64,000 bases of DNA, taken from Cinnamomum chago. Taxonomy: Eukaryota; Streptophyta; Magnoliopsida; Laurales; Lauraceae. The position numbers were made by a program, and so were the translations under genes. The stretch is taken from assembly GCA_038049695.1 (NCBI GenBank), contig CP142457.1, positions 26,984,501 to 27,048,500 on the forward strand. The letters run 5' to 3'. This document shows, one piece after another, positions 12,398-23,612 of the stretch (within the stretch, counting starts at the first letter, position 1; every line of letters starts with the position of its first letter). Under the pieces are notes generated by a model. It was not told the DNA's origin and searched no databases. It saw only the letters and a list, made by a program, of their open reading frames with translations.

Positions 12398-12834
12398 TGT
12401 TGAATTATGCCTCAGCAGCTGCAAGAGCAACTTCAGGAAGCTGCAGTGTTACTGAAGGATGCTGATCTGGCATTACCAAGTGGCTGCACATGTGGAATTG
12501 AGGCTGCAGTGAGGAGAACGTGTGTAAGAAGTGGTGCTGAACATGGTTGAGGGCTGCAAGATAGTTTAAGCAGCACGTATTTGTTTTTACCAAGTCTTTA
12601 GGAGTTAGTTTCTCATTTTCAGTTAGTAACTGCATGTAGCTGTTAAAGGCAGCAAATTAGGAGTTTGTTAGTCATGGAAACAAACGTGTCTTGCTACATT
12701 TCTGAAATTCTGTTATTTAAGCATCTGATTATTCAATGAAAAAGTAGACAATTTCAGCAACATTTGCTATTGTTCTTGTTTTTTCTCCTTTGTTGTTTGC
12801 TTATTCTTTGCAAGCAAAACTAACTATTCCAACA
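12398..12834 (+). repeat. Copia right LTR
   Basis: 437 bp, same sequence by eye as 8414-8850, followed by the GATGC target duplication. Confidence 0.93.
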
Positions 12835-12952
12835 GATGCAGACCTCTAGCAACGGAAACAAAAGCGGACATTTTTCCGCCCCAACCTTTTTAGCGGCGGT
12901 TTTTGGTACTTTTAGCTGATGTCCTCCTCTAAAAGCTTGTTTTCTTCGTGTG

Positions 12953-14010
12953 AATTTGGTTCCTAGATGTGCCCTTCCGAAATCAGAACTTATTTACAAC
13001 TCATCCACGATACATGTGGCATATGTGGGTGGTTATTTATTTATTTTTGAAGCTTGGCATATGTGGCACATGTTTATGGAGAAAAAAAAATTCATGTAGC
13101 TGATGCCAATATAGTCGGAAGAAGGCTTTGATGATGATGGTTTCTTTATTTATTGAAATGCAAAAGTAAAAAAAAAAAAAGGCAATATTATTGATTAAGT
13201 ACAGTAAGAAAATGTTACTGACTCTTTTTTATCTTTACAATCAGTTTTTATATCAGTTATGATAGCTTGCCATTTTCTTCTTCTATCTCTATTTGATGGT
13301 TTTGTGGGAACCCCATCCATGGTGGGTCGTGCTATTTAGATGGTGAAGATATACTTTCTGTTTGTCATGTTTTGAGGGATGACTGAGTTGCCATTTGTTA
13401 TGCTTTGTTGAATATGATCCCAAATTTTGACAATATACATCCATTTTCTGTATATGTTTTGAACTTCATATTTTTCAGTGATGTTATTTTTGAATTATAA
13501 TAGTATTCATTATTGGTTTGGATTTCAAAAGATATGACTACACTTTCACTCTACTGATCATTTCTGCCACTATACATTCTCGTTAATGTGATGATAAGTT
13601 CACATTTATCTTTTCTTTTTTTAAAGAAAGAACTAAAAAAATAGGACAAAAGGGATTGTTTTCTATAAAACATACAGTTCAGTGTTTGTTTTGATTTAAA
13701 GGTCTGTTTAAATAAAGATAAATAAAAATGAAGATTCCAACATTTCAGTACTCCAGATCATGTCTGGATCAAATCTATTGTGATCAATGGTGATATGATT
13801 AAGTAAATATCAATTTGTTAAACGCTGCTTTATCAGGTTTTTCAAGTTGATATGAATTTTAATGGCTGTTGAATTCAGAAAGTTTATATTTTGTTGGAGC
13901 TGTGATATGAACTCTGTAAGATGTATTACATCTAGCACTAGCTTAACATTAAATTATTAATTTCAACTAATTGGTGTGCTTCATGGTATTATGTCTCCCT
14001 GTACTTGCAG
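12953..14010. other. NAL1 pseudogene intron 1, right remnant
   Basis: AT-rich intron sequence up to the acceptor at 14009-14010. A small piece near 13115-13140 (GAAGGCTTTGATGATGATGG) resembles the 3' tail of an RTE LINE. Nothing else is recognised. Confidence 0.45.
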
Positions 14011-14511
14011 AAACATTTGTGCGGGCTGATGGGGCATTCATTCCTTTTGCTGATGATTTTGACATCTCCAGTGTCACCACATCGGTGAAAGGTGTGGGTG
14101 AAATTGGTGCGGTCAAGGTCATTGATTTGCAGTCACCAATCAACAGCCTCATTGGCGGGCAGGTGGTGAAGGTTGGAAGAAGTTCTGGGCTGACTACTGG
14201 GACTGTGATGGCTTATGCTCTTGAATATAATGATGAGAAAGGGATTTGCTTTTTCACTGATTTTCTTGTTGTGGGTGAGAATCAGCAATCCTTTGACCTG
14301 GAAGGTGACAGTGGAAGCCTCATTCTCTTAACTGGGCAGAATGGTGAAAAACCACGTCCCATGGGGATCATATGGGGTGGAACTGCAAATCATGGGAGAC
14401 TGAAGCTGAGAAGCGGTAATGGACCTGAGAACTGGACCAGTGGAGTTGATCTAGGACGCCTGCTTGATCTCTTGGAGCTGGATCTTATCACAACTGATGA
14501 AGGTCTTCAAG
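14011..14511 (+). pseudogene. NAL1: NAL1-like exon (protease core, Asp and Ser regions)
   Basis: The acceptor is TTGCAG|AAACATTTG. The exon is fully open and reads ETFVRADGAFIPFADDFDIS through GDSGSLILLTGQNGEKPRPM to LELDLITTDEGLQ, co-linear with rice NAL1. The nucleophile motif GDSGS is intact. The donor at 14511/14512 is CAAG|GTTCAT, phase 1. This is the best-conserved exon of the copy, which suggests the gene decayed recently. Confidence 0.88.
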
Positions 14512-14859
14512 GTTCATCCTTATTGCTTTCACTCATATTGGAGTAGGAATATACTGAATTTTTATTTTTTTTTTATCAGTAGTGCATCAGAGTATTATAG
14601 GTTATTGATGTAACTGGATGTGCAGTCTCCTTATTAAGCTGTAAAAAGGTATTGATTACCCCTTTACCCAATGGACTGTACCTGGTAACAACAGCTATGG
14701 ACCATTTAATGGTCATTATTAATGATAGGTCTGGTTTCAGGTCTAGTATGGACCTGAACTAAATTTCCATTTACCTGATCATTATAATAATAATAACAGT
14801 AATAATATCAGATGCCTATTATGTACACAAAATCTTCATTATAGACACACACACATCAA

Positions 14860-15040
14860 GGCGAAGTGGTAGGCTGACGTCTAAAGAGGACTTGGATGGT
14901 AGTAGTAATAATAGAGATAGATCTGAAGAAGTGCACCCTATTTGAGGACTTGGCTCAGGATAGATTGGAATTGAGCAGCAGAATTCATGTTGTTGACCCA
15001 ATATTGTTGGGATAAGGCTTTGATGACGAGGATGTATTTG
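14860..15040 (+). mobile_element. RTE-type LINE, 3' end fragment
   Basis: The stretch ends TGTTGGGATAAGGCTTTGATGACGAGG, preceded by TTGTTGACCC. This is the conserved 3' tail of plant RTE LINEs (usually GGGATAAGGCTTTGATGATG). Upstream codons are degenerate. It lies in intron 2 of the NAL1 pseudogene. Confidence 0.55.
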
Positions 15041-16163
15041 GTAACATTTAATAACAATTTGATAGACGACCTGGATATGGGTACAATTGGTGCATTGAGT
15101 CCCCATCCTGGGTCTAGGATAAGTACCAATTAAGAATCGGGTCCAGTTGCATAATGAACCCGATCTGGACCTGGACAGTTGCAGCCTTCTAATGTGTGCC
15201 CCACTTCGCTACTGGTAAGTAGGAGCCTGTTCATGAGGTGGGGCTTTGAGCATACAGAGGCCCAGCCCCCTCCCAACTTTCTTTTAGGCCACAAAATCAG
15301 ACCCAGGCCTAAAACCACATCCTGACTCCAGTGTAATGCAAACTAGATTAGGTTTGTTCTAGCCTTGGAGCAGCCCTTAGTGGAATGCACTGTTCAGTTA
15401 CCCTGTCTGTTGATCTGAGACCTGCTTTGGTGGGGGTACAGCAACTATATTCCAGATTAATTAGAAGATCTCAACCATCTAATTTTTGGGCAACAAAAAG
15501 ACAGTTGAACATGAAAGTACTGTAATATTTGGAAAATCAGTGTAAAGATGGCTAGAGTCTTTTAATCTGAAGATTCTCTAGATGTCCTCCATCAGTCCAT
15601 TCTCGTAGGGTTCTATCAGATCAATGATCTGAAATGTCTGGATCAGAATCATGCACCCCATTTTGTATGAATGGGCTTGTCATGACAACTGTAATTATGT
15701 ATGGGGGGACATAATTCCTCCCCTCTTTCTGGAATACAGGCTCTGGCAAGTTACAGTTAGCTCTAATTGTGTTTGTGGAAGGCCCTAGATGTGTGATACA
15801 CACTGTTGATGTGATGGGATCTACTATGATTATGTTCCATAATGTTGCCATTGGAAGATCTTCTCTCAAGTAACTGGCTTATAGATAGACACTTGATTCA
15901 GCCATGTTAAGGAAAAGGCCCAAGAATTGATGGCTAGGACCTATTCTTATTGTAGATCTTTGGAATACCTCAATCTATGGAGGATTCCTTCTGATGGACA
16001 GTCCGGTCATCAATCATGTCTGCTAGTTCCTACGTGCATAATGGGGGGAGGCGCAGCAAAACAATAAAGTTGTAATTGTGCAGTCTATGTTCATCTATTC
16101 TTGTGGTTTTTCTTTAATTTCTGTTGCACAGTCTGATTTTAGAGTCTGGTTTGGATTCAACAG
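15041..16163. other. NAL1 pseudogene intron 2, remainder
   Basis: Intron sequence to the acceptor at 16162-16163. Short frames only, with no recognised element. Confidence 0.4.
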
Positions 16164-16576
16164 AAGCTATGCAAGAGCAAAGAAGCACCTCAGCAGCCAT
16201 TGTTGGTTCTACAGCGGGGAAGCCTTCTCCGGAGGAAGGCACGTTGCTGAAGGACAAGACGAGAGATCTATGAGCCTCTGGGTCGTAACAGCCAACAGCT
16301 ACCCATGGAAGGTGCTTCTGGCATTGGACCGAGTCCGCCTTTCATGCATCCCAACTTCCATGTTGACGGGGTCAACACAGCAAATGTGGAGCTTCAGTTC
16401 ATTCCCAACCTTCTTGGAATGTCACCGATGCATCAAGACCATGGCAACAACCCTGAATCGAACAACCTCTACTCCTTGAGGAATGCTCCTGAAGAAGTGT
16501 TTCGTTGCAGCTAGGGGAAAGAGAACCCAAGAGGCAGTGTTCAGATTCCACATTTACCGTAGAAGACCAGAAATGA
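16164..16576 (+). pseudogene. NAL1: NAL1-like last exon, two frame changes
   Basis: The acceptor is TTCAACAG|AAGC. The first frame gives EAMQEQRSTSAAIVGSTAGK and on to LLKDKTR. A second frame then gives EPLGRNSQQLPMEG through ELQFIPNLLGMSPMHQD to SLRNAPEE. A third frame gives SLQLGEREPKRQCSDSTF and VEDQK before TGA at 16574-16576. All three blocks match the NAL1 C-terminus in order, so two single-base-scale frame changes lie in this exon (about 16250-16270 and 16490-16510). Sequence after the stop is NAL1 3' UTR, part of which is duplicated near 26.9 kb. Confidence 0.82.
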
Positions 16577-17315
16577 TTGGAATTTATGGGAACTGCCTGA
16601 TTGTTTTTTGGGTCATCTTTAAAAGGATTTCACATAGTATAATAGGAGCTGGTTTTGAGTCATGGAGCCAACTAGTATCAAAGCAAGCAGAACTGTAAAT
16701 TCCATGCCCTATGAACATCCATTACTTCTTGCTAATACTTGTCAGTCCGGTCATCAATCTTCTTGCTAATGTTTTAGTGATCATAGTTGTCATGTCATAG
16801 GAAGATTACTATAAAGGAAAATAGGAGTTTAGGATAGAAGTTGGTAGATTATCCTTGTTATTTATCCAAGTTCATTTTATTGTGCTTGTAAAACAGTCAA
16901 TGTTATTATCAACATTAAAATAAGCAGGCATTTACAAGCATTTTACCTGTACTACAAAATTCTTTTGTAGAGGAGAAATTATTTGCAAGGCATTTATGGA
17001 TTTTCATTCTGTGTATCCGATTTTAGCCACTTTGAGAAAGAAATTTCTTAGAGTTACTAGGAATTCAATTCCGTCAGGCAAAGGGGCCCTAGGAGTGTCT
17101 TTCTTGAGGTGTGTCTTTCTTAAGGTATAAGTTTCTGAAAATACTTTTCTAATATTGCTTTAGAGGGAAAATACTCTCATAAGGACAGTTTGCATAGGGG
17201 ACTTCCATTTGGACAGCCATGTACTGCCCACTTGTGTACTGAATGGATCATCAAAATCCCCACCCTGTATCCACACCGGTTCCATGGATTTGCACCAAAC
17301 TAAATTGAGTAGATT

Positions 17316-18383
17316 GTTGGATCGAGGGGTCAAATTTTTTTTAAAAAAAAGCCGTTAAACTTTGGAGTCTTGGGTCAAGGAATTAGGATAATCTAAAGGA
17401 CTTATATATGATTTCACATATCATTAGGTCACATTCAAATTGCTGGAGTAGAAGAGAGGAAGAAGAAGAAGAAAGGAGGGGGAAGGGTTTTGGCAGGGTA
17501 TAAAAAAAGATTGTGGCGATATCGCTGCCTAATAAACAGTTTTTAAAAAAAAAATTTGAAAAAGCCCCCTATGACCACTATGATGGATAAATATTTTGGG
17601 TCTCTTTTTTCTCCACCAAATCTAAGAGAGATTTCTGGTAAAATCCTCCGAGAGAAAATGAAGAAAAAGAATTTTTTTTGAAGAATAAATCAATAAAATA
17701 TGTCAAATTAAAGGATTAAAAATTGACCTATGGAGAAGGATCATTGACTTAAAAGTAAATTAAGTATTCTAACTAAGGGGAGATTATGCTAGAATTATAG
17801 TCTTAATATTTCCTATGGAATCCAAAGGTTGCCTGCGGAGTCTAAGAATCACCTAAAGCCTGAAAGTCATCTAGGGAATTTAAGTTTTATTTTAGAAACT
17901 CCCTTTCAATGCAAAAGATTTTGCATCTAGAAATAGCCTAGAATAGCTGTATATCTTGTGTTGATTGTGTAGTAGTGTGTGGTTAAAGTGTTGTAGAGAG
18001 ATCAAAAATTTTTGTGGAGGAAAGTATCATGAAATTTTGAAGTGAAATTTCTCATTTGATTTACAATAAAGATCTTTTCAGCCGTTGAGCCATAGATCCC
18101 TACACACACACTGTTTCTTTATATATAATTCTTTAACTATCCCTTCAAAATTTCTTGCCTTGGATCTTTGGCCTCGGCTTGGGCTGTGTGATAAGTTTGT
18201 GCAATAAAGTTTGCATGATTCAATTAAATCAACTCAATAGAGGAACATAGCACAGACCATTTTTTGTTTTTGTTGGGTTTTTTTTTTTTCCACACACTAT
18301 TTAACCGTTGTATATGCTTTCTGCATTTGCAAAGTTTAATTTAGTTGCACTCTTGGATTATTATTGAGCTACTAGGTCTTGGG
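17316..18383. other. Block present only in duplication copy 1
   Basis: Copy 2 runs straight from GAGTAGATT to TTGAGCCAGC at 28727-28743, whereas copy 1 has about 1.07 kb between these landmarks. The block is AT-rich, with no frame and no clear terminal repeats. A stretch near 17940-18120 (TTTACAATAAAGATC, CAGCCGTTGAGCC) has the look of a retrotransposon LTR polyadenylation region, but I cannot assign it. It may equally be a deletion in copy 2. Confidence 0.4.
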
Positions 18384-18738
18384 TTGAGCCAGCAAACCAC
18401 TAGCTAATCAACAATCATTATAAGCTGGGCTTCATTTTATATTGGTTCAATCCAAGGGAGTGGAAAAGAAATATCTTAAAGAAAGTTACATATGTAACAT
18501 AAGAAGCACATGTTTCTTTTCTCATTTTCTATATATAGAACTAGAAAATCCACCATTAATTATTTAATTATCATCATACACAAACACCAAAACTGAAAGG
18601 ATATAAAGCATGTGAGGCACACATTTAGAAACTTTATTGCTTTTCTATTTTTAACAAGATAAAACGGAAATCACAAATTGCATACACACTAACTGAACCG
18701 TTGACATGGTTTGTTAATAAAACTAGAACGACATAAGA

Positions 18739-21069
18739 CTAAGAAGCTGGAAATGGAGGAACTTGTACATCCATATTCCCTTCTATCATCAAAATCACAT
18801 TCTTCATTGAAGGACGAAAAGCAGATTCACTTTGAATACACCACAAACCCACCATCACAATCCTCTCAAACTGTTTCTTTTCTACTTCTTCAGCATCAAA
18901 TAGCTTAGCAAGCTCCCCTGCTCGATAGCATTTATTGACCCAATCAGTTAGAATGATCTCGTCATCTTCGACCTCTAACTCGATGTTCCTCCTGCAACAT
19001 ACAATCTCCAGCAGTACAATCCCAAAGCTGTATATATCTACCTTTACTGATATTGGTTTGTTTTGGTACCATTCAGGGGCCAGGTACCCTCTTGTTCCTC
19101 TGGGTCCTGTGAATGTTCTTGTTTGATTCGGCGTCAATAGCTTCGCCAGCCCAAAGTCAGAGATTTTTGCCGTCCAAAACTCATCGATGAGTATGTTTTG
19201 TGGCTTTATGTCACAGTGGATGATATGGGGCTCACAATCTTCATATAGATAGAGTATCCCCCTGGCAACTTCTAATACAATTCTCATCCTATCACTCCAA
19301 GGAAGGTGTCTTTCAGCCCCCCTGAAGATAAAATCCGCAAGCGAACCATTGCTCATGTACTCGTACACCAAAAGCCTATTGAAACCCTCATTGCAGATGC
19401 CAATTAAGCGCACCAAGTTCCTGTGATGGGTTCTCCCGATAGCCCTCATCTCCATCTGAAACTCCCTTTCTCCTTCCTCCACCACTTTCTCCAACTTCTT
19501 CACTGCGACAGTTCTCTCATTGTTGGATAAGGCCCCTTTATAGACAGTACCAAAAGAGCCACGACCAAGTACCTGATTGAAGCCATTTGTAGCCGCGGCC
19601 AGCTCGTTATAAGAAAATGACCGCAGAACAATGTCTTCTGTCGTACCAAGTTTCTCCTCACATGACTTTACATGCGTGAACAAACCACGTCTTAAAATTA
19701 TGTAACCAAACACTGCCATAGTAATGCCAGAGCATATTGTGAGAATGGCACCAATCACTAAAATCATGATCGATGTCTTGGAAATGGAGGAGGAATGTTT
19801 TTCTCTTGCCGAATCTCGATTAGCCAACTTGAGAAAAAGCACACTTGAAATTGAGTTATCTCTAGTTCTTTGCCCGTACCTTAGTGGAAACTTGAGTTTG
19901 TAACAAACACCAGAACTTGACAGTGCAGCCACACAATTAGAATCGGTTAAACAAGCCTCCTTACAATCTTCTTTCTCCATGTTCTGTAATGAAGAATAGT
20001 AATCAGCTTTAAACCGAGTGTTCTCAAGGGAGACAATTGTGGGAGTCATGCTCTTCTCTTCAACGCTTCCAAAGCCAGGGTCTCCCCATCTCATTTGGCA
20101 TCCCTCAGACGTTTCACTGGAGCTCGTATAATTAGAGCCAGGGAGACAAGTGCAGTCTAATTCTTCACCCACCATGCAATAGCTGTTGATTCCACAGATA
20201 CCGTTAACTGAACATTTGTCCTGGAAGGATTGCCATTTCAACTCCGCTGTAGTGTAATTGTTCTTCCGCATACTATGTGAATACAACCGAAAGATCCCAT
20301 CTTGGTCGAGAGTAGCACGGTAAATTACCAAAGTGTCCTTGGAAGAAGGCCATCCATCCGTTAAATTCCGCGAAATTGTGTCATTCTCCCTGGCTAAGTA
20401 CATGTGGCCGTTGTCATCTAAATTTAACTTGAAGAAGTCTCCCTCGTAGTCTGAATTGATTGTCCAGTAGGAACTGGAATCATCATCAGCAGGGGTCAGT
20501 GAAAGGCTGTTTCCGTGATTCAAGGAGAGTCTGAACCTTCCAATTGTGTGGTTGGTTCTCGACACCCATGAAGACAACCAATTCTTCCCTGTATTTGGTA
20601 AGAGAGACTGGCCTGATAAAATGGTGTCTGTGGGATAATAGAAGCTTTGCCAGAGGATTTCTGAATTAGTACCGTAGAGAACAAAATTGCCATTGTCGAA
20701 CATGGAACCAAAGGAAATGATCTTATCATTAGTAAACGGCCTGGCTAGGACGCCTTCGCCTATAAACATGAGTCTGCCCTCCTTCGTAAGGCCCAAACTG
20801 GCATGGGAAGGGACAAGTGGGTCGGTGTCGTATGTCGTCCAGACCACTGTAAAGTTTGGAGATCCATCTAATAACCAGATCCCAACAGCAAAGTCCCGAC
20901 CTTGTGGGTAGAATCCAAAGGCAAAATGCCCTGAAGGGGAGAGCCAACAGGTGGAGTTCCCTGTTGGGTATAGATAAGAGCCCAAGCTTATGTTTCGGTA
21001 AAGTGTTGATTGAGATCTCTCTACAATACCAAACGCAAAGAGGAACACAGCCCTAATGGTAGTTGCCAT
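18739..21069 (-). CDS. G-type lectin S-receptor-like Ser/Thr kinase (LECRK1-4 type), gene A
   Basis: An intronless gene of 776 residues, taking the ATG at 21069 (MATTIRAVFLFAFG); an in-frame ATG 16 codons upstream would put a charged run before the signal peptide. Layout: signal peptide about 1-21; B-lectin domain about 28-150; EGF-like module (CSVNGICGINSYC); PAN-like Cys-rich region (CKEACLTDSNC); membrane segment about 433-458; kinase about 498-775. The kinase has LGRGSFGTVYKG, the ATP-anchoring Lys in VAVKKL, HCDIKPQN and DFGLAK. HCD in place of HRD makes it a non-RD kinase, common among immune receptors. Usual LEYLHED reads LYLYEDC here. The N-terminus matches the fragment at 31735-32158 almost exactly, while the kinase matches gene B, so the gene may be a recombinant. 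Family membership is firm; the ligand is unknown. Confidence 0.92.
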   Translation of the reverse strand: MATTIRAVFLFAFGIVERSQSTLYRNISLGSYLYPTGNSTCWLSPSGHFAFGFYPQGRDFAVGIWLLDGSPNFTVVWTTYDTDPLVPSHASLGLTKEGRLMFIGEGVLARPFTNDKIISFGSMFDNGNFVLYGTNSEILWQSFYYPTDTILSGQSLLPNTGKNWLSSWVSRTNHTIGRFRLSLNHGNSLSLTPADDDSSSYWTINSDYEGDFFKLNLDDNGHMYLARENDTISRNLTDGWPSSKDTLVIYRATLDQDGIFRLYSHSMRKNNYTTAELKWQSFQDKCSVNGICGINSYCMVGEELDCTCLPGSNYTSSSETSEGCQMRWGDPGFGSVEEKSMTPTIVSLENTRFKADYYSSLQNMEKEDCKEACLTDSNCVAALSSSGVCYKLKFPLRYGQRTRDNSISSVLFLKLANRDSAREKHSSSISKTSIMILVIGAILTICSGITMAVFGYIILRRGLFTHVKSCEEKLGTTEDIVLRSFSYNELAAATNGFNQVLGRGSFGTVYKGALSNNERTVAVKKLEKVVEEGEREFQMEMRAIGRTHHRNLVRLIGICNEGFNRLLVYEYMSNGSLADFIFRGAERHLPWSDRMRIVLEVARGILYLYEDCEPHIIHCDIKPQNILIDEFWTAKISDFGLAKLLTPNQTRTFTGPRGTRGYLAPEWYQNKPISVKVDIYSFGIVLLEIVCCRRNIELEVEDDEIILTDWVNKCYRAGELAKLFDAEEVEKKQFERIVMVGLWCIQSESAFRPSMKNVILMIEGNMDVQVPPFPAS

Positions 21070-21117
21070 CTCAATCTCAATCTCAATCTCATGTATGTGA
21101 ATTGTGAACCAAAGCAT

Positions 21118-21836
21118 TGATTTTGTAGGGGTAGCTCCTCAAGAAAGTTCGGTGCAATCAGGACGAAAATGAATGAATATTAAATCATTATTTAAAAAAA
21201 AAAAGTCTAAATCTAAATCAAAACCACTTAAAATAACTATTTATTAATTTGGCCGGCTAAAGTGGCATCAGTGCTCAACAGTGGAACCGACCGGCCCCTG
21301 TTGAAATTGAAATAGGATACATTCTCATAATGGAATCGGGATCTCTCAAGGGATTTGACCGTGGGGCTGCTCGAATTATGATCATGCGAGGCCCAGTGCA
21401 AATGGGCTACACGTTTCGGAGTACGTACGACGTGACGTGCAAGTGGAAGACAAGCTTTCATGACGTACTACTTGCTAGTGGAAGGCCGGCTTTCGTGACT
21501 TGGATTTTCTTCTTGTCACCTTTATATCCATCGGTCTTTTTGCGGGACGAAGACGATCGAGTGAGTATCATCGATGTGGTTGCCCTGCTAATTTAGGATT
21601 TTTTAGGATTTTGAATTTTGGATATACTCGATGTGGCTCATCTGTGAGAGATCCAAGTCAATAAATAATAAATAATCTTATCGTGGGTCAATTTTAAATA
21701 TATATATATATATATATATCAAAACCATTAAAGATTAGTCTGCCCAAGTGACTTGATGATGGGCCAAATTACACACAAATCTGAATTTTGTATCACGGTC
21801 AGATTTCCAACAGTTACATTCACCACACTTGTATAT
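21118..21836. other. Upstream region of kinase gene A
   Basis: Holds the presumed promoter on the minus strand. A block at 21240-21600 is conserved at 33365-33720. There are short frames on both strands and a TA microsatellite near 21702-21719. No single TATA element could be chosen. Confidence 0.4.
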
Positions 21837-22165
21837 TTTTCACAGGAAGGAGATACATTGTGCTGGGAGGGACATGTTACTTCCCTTTAAATAACGTGAA
21901 AGATATGGATAGATATAGAGGGCTTCTAAATACACTACTAAATACACTAGCAAATGGCTATGGGCAAATTATAAAAAGGGGTATACGAAGTGGATGTTAT
22001 CGAAGCATTAGCTGAATCATGTGAGAAGAGAAGGGAATGAAGTAGCTCATAAATTAGCAAAGCAAGCCCAATATGTGAATGATATGGTAGTTTCGTGGCA
22101 CTCCACCCATACCTAATTAAGCAGTATGTAAGTGTTGATGCGATGTTGGATTCTTAATAAAAATT
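21837..22165 (+). pseudogene. RNase H-like (reverse-transcriptase-associated type) remnant, copy 1
   Basis: Codons near 22015-22110 read HVRREGNEVAHKLAKQAQYV, the C-terminal signature of plant RNase H-like domains (usual form REGN.VAH.LAK.A). The paralogous stretch at 34170-34460 retains a longer open run ending in a stop. It is probably the tail of a degraded LINE or a captured RNase H domain. Stops and shifts break it upstream. Confidence 0.5.
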
Positions 22166-23612
22166 TAGAGACTTCTTATAAAAGAAAAAAAAAACCCACA
22201 GAATCGTTCATACAATAAATGATTGTGTGAAATGACATTTTTACATCTTCTTTTTTAAAAAAAAAAGAAAAGAAAAAAGAAAAAAGAAAAAAAAAAAGCA
22301 ATAAAGAGGATATCACATGGAATCTTGCTTTCCCAAAGATGCAAGGAAAAGGACGTTTCAAGAGCTAGAAAAAAGGTGAATATAAGCAACATTCTATTGG
22401 TGTAGGATCTTTTACCATTGAGTATTAATTATGCCATTTCCTCGAAATGTAGGATATCACATAGTATGAAGGCAAAATTTTCATTTTCACACCTCATTTA
22501 TTATATCAACCATTATGCGGGGATTTTTAAAATAACTAATACATAGGCAAAATTTAAGTCTTGCAGCACACTACCGTCAAAACACCTTATAGGGTCTGTT
22601 TGTCCAAACACCTTTACATCCGAAATGGGATGCGAACAAGCCGGTAGATTTTTCTCCTTGCTTGGTGCAGCACTGAAACCCCTACACTTTCTGCCTTCTT
22701 AGTTCTTACATTGTGTTTCCTCGATAGAAAGGATCTGAATTTCTCATCTAACAAATAGGAAATCCAAAGCCGTGGATGTGGAAACTCGGTTTCCTCTTCC
22801 ACGGCTCTGCACAAACAGACCCATAAAGTCTCACCTTTTCATCTTGCAAAGCAGTGTTTCAGTCAACTGAGTCATATACAACTGATGAATGTGTTTCACA
22901 TGCTCCAAGCATGGATTTTGTTGTATATCGAGTAGATTAGAAGGAGTAATTTACAGGAAAGGCCTTCTCTATCTAAAAAGGGCATGTTACTTTAGAAGAA
23001 CTGAGAGATTTCTTGTTTTGGAGAATTCTGAAAATTTTAATAGCTACTCACTAAAGTAGAATTCCAAATGCCCAACCCGCCTCTAGCATTTGAAATGTTG
23101 GAATTATAGGAATTCATAAGGGTAAAAGTGTCTTTTCATGTGGTTTGAGAGTTTGAATTCTCGCAACAAACAGTGCATTTGAAATGCTCAAGGGATAAGA
23201 TGTCACATCATGTCATAAATCCCCAACAAACCCAAATCCCTGTCTCAAAAATTCCTTTAGCCAAACAGGCCCAAAAGTGTTCTCTTTTTCGTTTTGGTGG
23301 TGCAAAGGCCCATCATAACTCCAGAAGCAAATGACGAAAGGAAGACCATTTCACATGAAAACTTAGGGGAATTTTACCCTCTAACCTAGACAAATTATAG
23401 GTCAACGCAGTCAACTCCACAGTGGAGCTCACTTATTAAAAAAATATGAGCAACTCAAAATCAGCATTCTCACGGTGTATAGGATGTCCTTAAAATGCAT
23501 TTCAAGAAGAGTTGGCCAAACCATTAGCTTGACCATAAAATGAATTAGTGATTAATAAATATTTTTTATCACATTATTCATCATTTGGCTGATTTCACAG
23601 TGGATCCAACTT
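22166..23612. other. Intergenic, no gene seen
   Basis: AT-rich, with an A/G homopurine run near 22255-22300. It is duplicated at 34461-35898. I see no credible gene. Confidence 0.4.

Larger units (their letters stand above)
8414..12834 (+). mobile_element. Ty1/Copia LTR retrotransposon, young
   Basis: Two 437-bp LTRs (8414-8850 and 12398-12834) begin TGTTGAATTATG and end TATTCCAACA, and I see no difference between them by eye. A 5-base target duplication GATGC flanks the element (8409-8413 and 12835-12839). A primer-binding site TGGTATCAGAGC (initiator Met tRNA type) starts at 8854, and a purine-rich tract ends at 12397. One long frame between the LTRs holds the parts in Copia order. The polyprotein is somewhat shorter than is usual for the family, so the copy is probably broken, by about one break. 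Identical LTRs imply a very recent insertion. Confidence 0.93.
1351..12952. mobile_element. Non-autonomous CACTA (En/Spm)-like transposon with nested insertions
   Basis: The left end at 1351 reads TACTACAAGAAAAAAGGCTT, a one-base variant of the CACTACAAGAAAA terminus typical of plant CACTA elements. The right end at 12952, read in reverse, is CACACGAAGAAAACAAGCTT, followed like the left end by TTTAG. Both subterminal regions carry GCGGCGG / CCGCCGCTAAA repeats (1388-1465 and 12860-12935), as CACTA ends do. I see no transposase frame. The interior holds a MITE, a hairpin element, a SINE and a complete-ended Copia element. No 3-base target duplication is visible at these ends, so the insertion is old or the ends have mutated. 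Confidence 0.68.
857..16576 (+). pseudogene. NAL1: NAL1-like trypsin-type protease gene, 3' half, broken
   Basis: Three exons (857-1083, 14011-14511, 16164-16576) encode the C-terminal part of NARROW LEAF 1, the plant trypsin-like serine protease that in rice controls leaf width and vein number. Recognisable strings include TGSQQLGFLTNKHV, FHPLPPNLGPG, ETFVRADGAFIPFADDFDI, FDLEGDSGS and IGIIWGGTAN-like MGIIWGGTAN. The His (TNKHV), Asp (FADDFD) and Ser (GDSGS) regions of the protease core are all present. Introns are GT-AG with matching phases. The copy is broken: exon 1 carries a 4-base insertion near 990-1005, and the last exon shifts frame twice (about 16250-16270 and 16490-16510). The 5' exons are absent because an LTR abuts the first exon. 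Intron 1 has grown to 12.9 kb through CACTA and Copia insertions. Assembly indels are an alternative explanation for the shifts. Confidence 0.85.

Noticed and set aside
21053-21117. Upstream in-frame ATG for kinase gene A (adds 16 residues)
   Set aside because: The extra residues come from a GAGATT microsatellite and would precede a normal signal peptide; gene B and the fragment both start at the inner Met.
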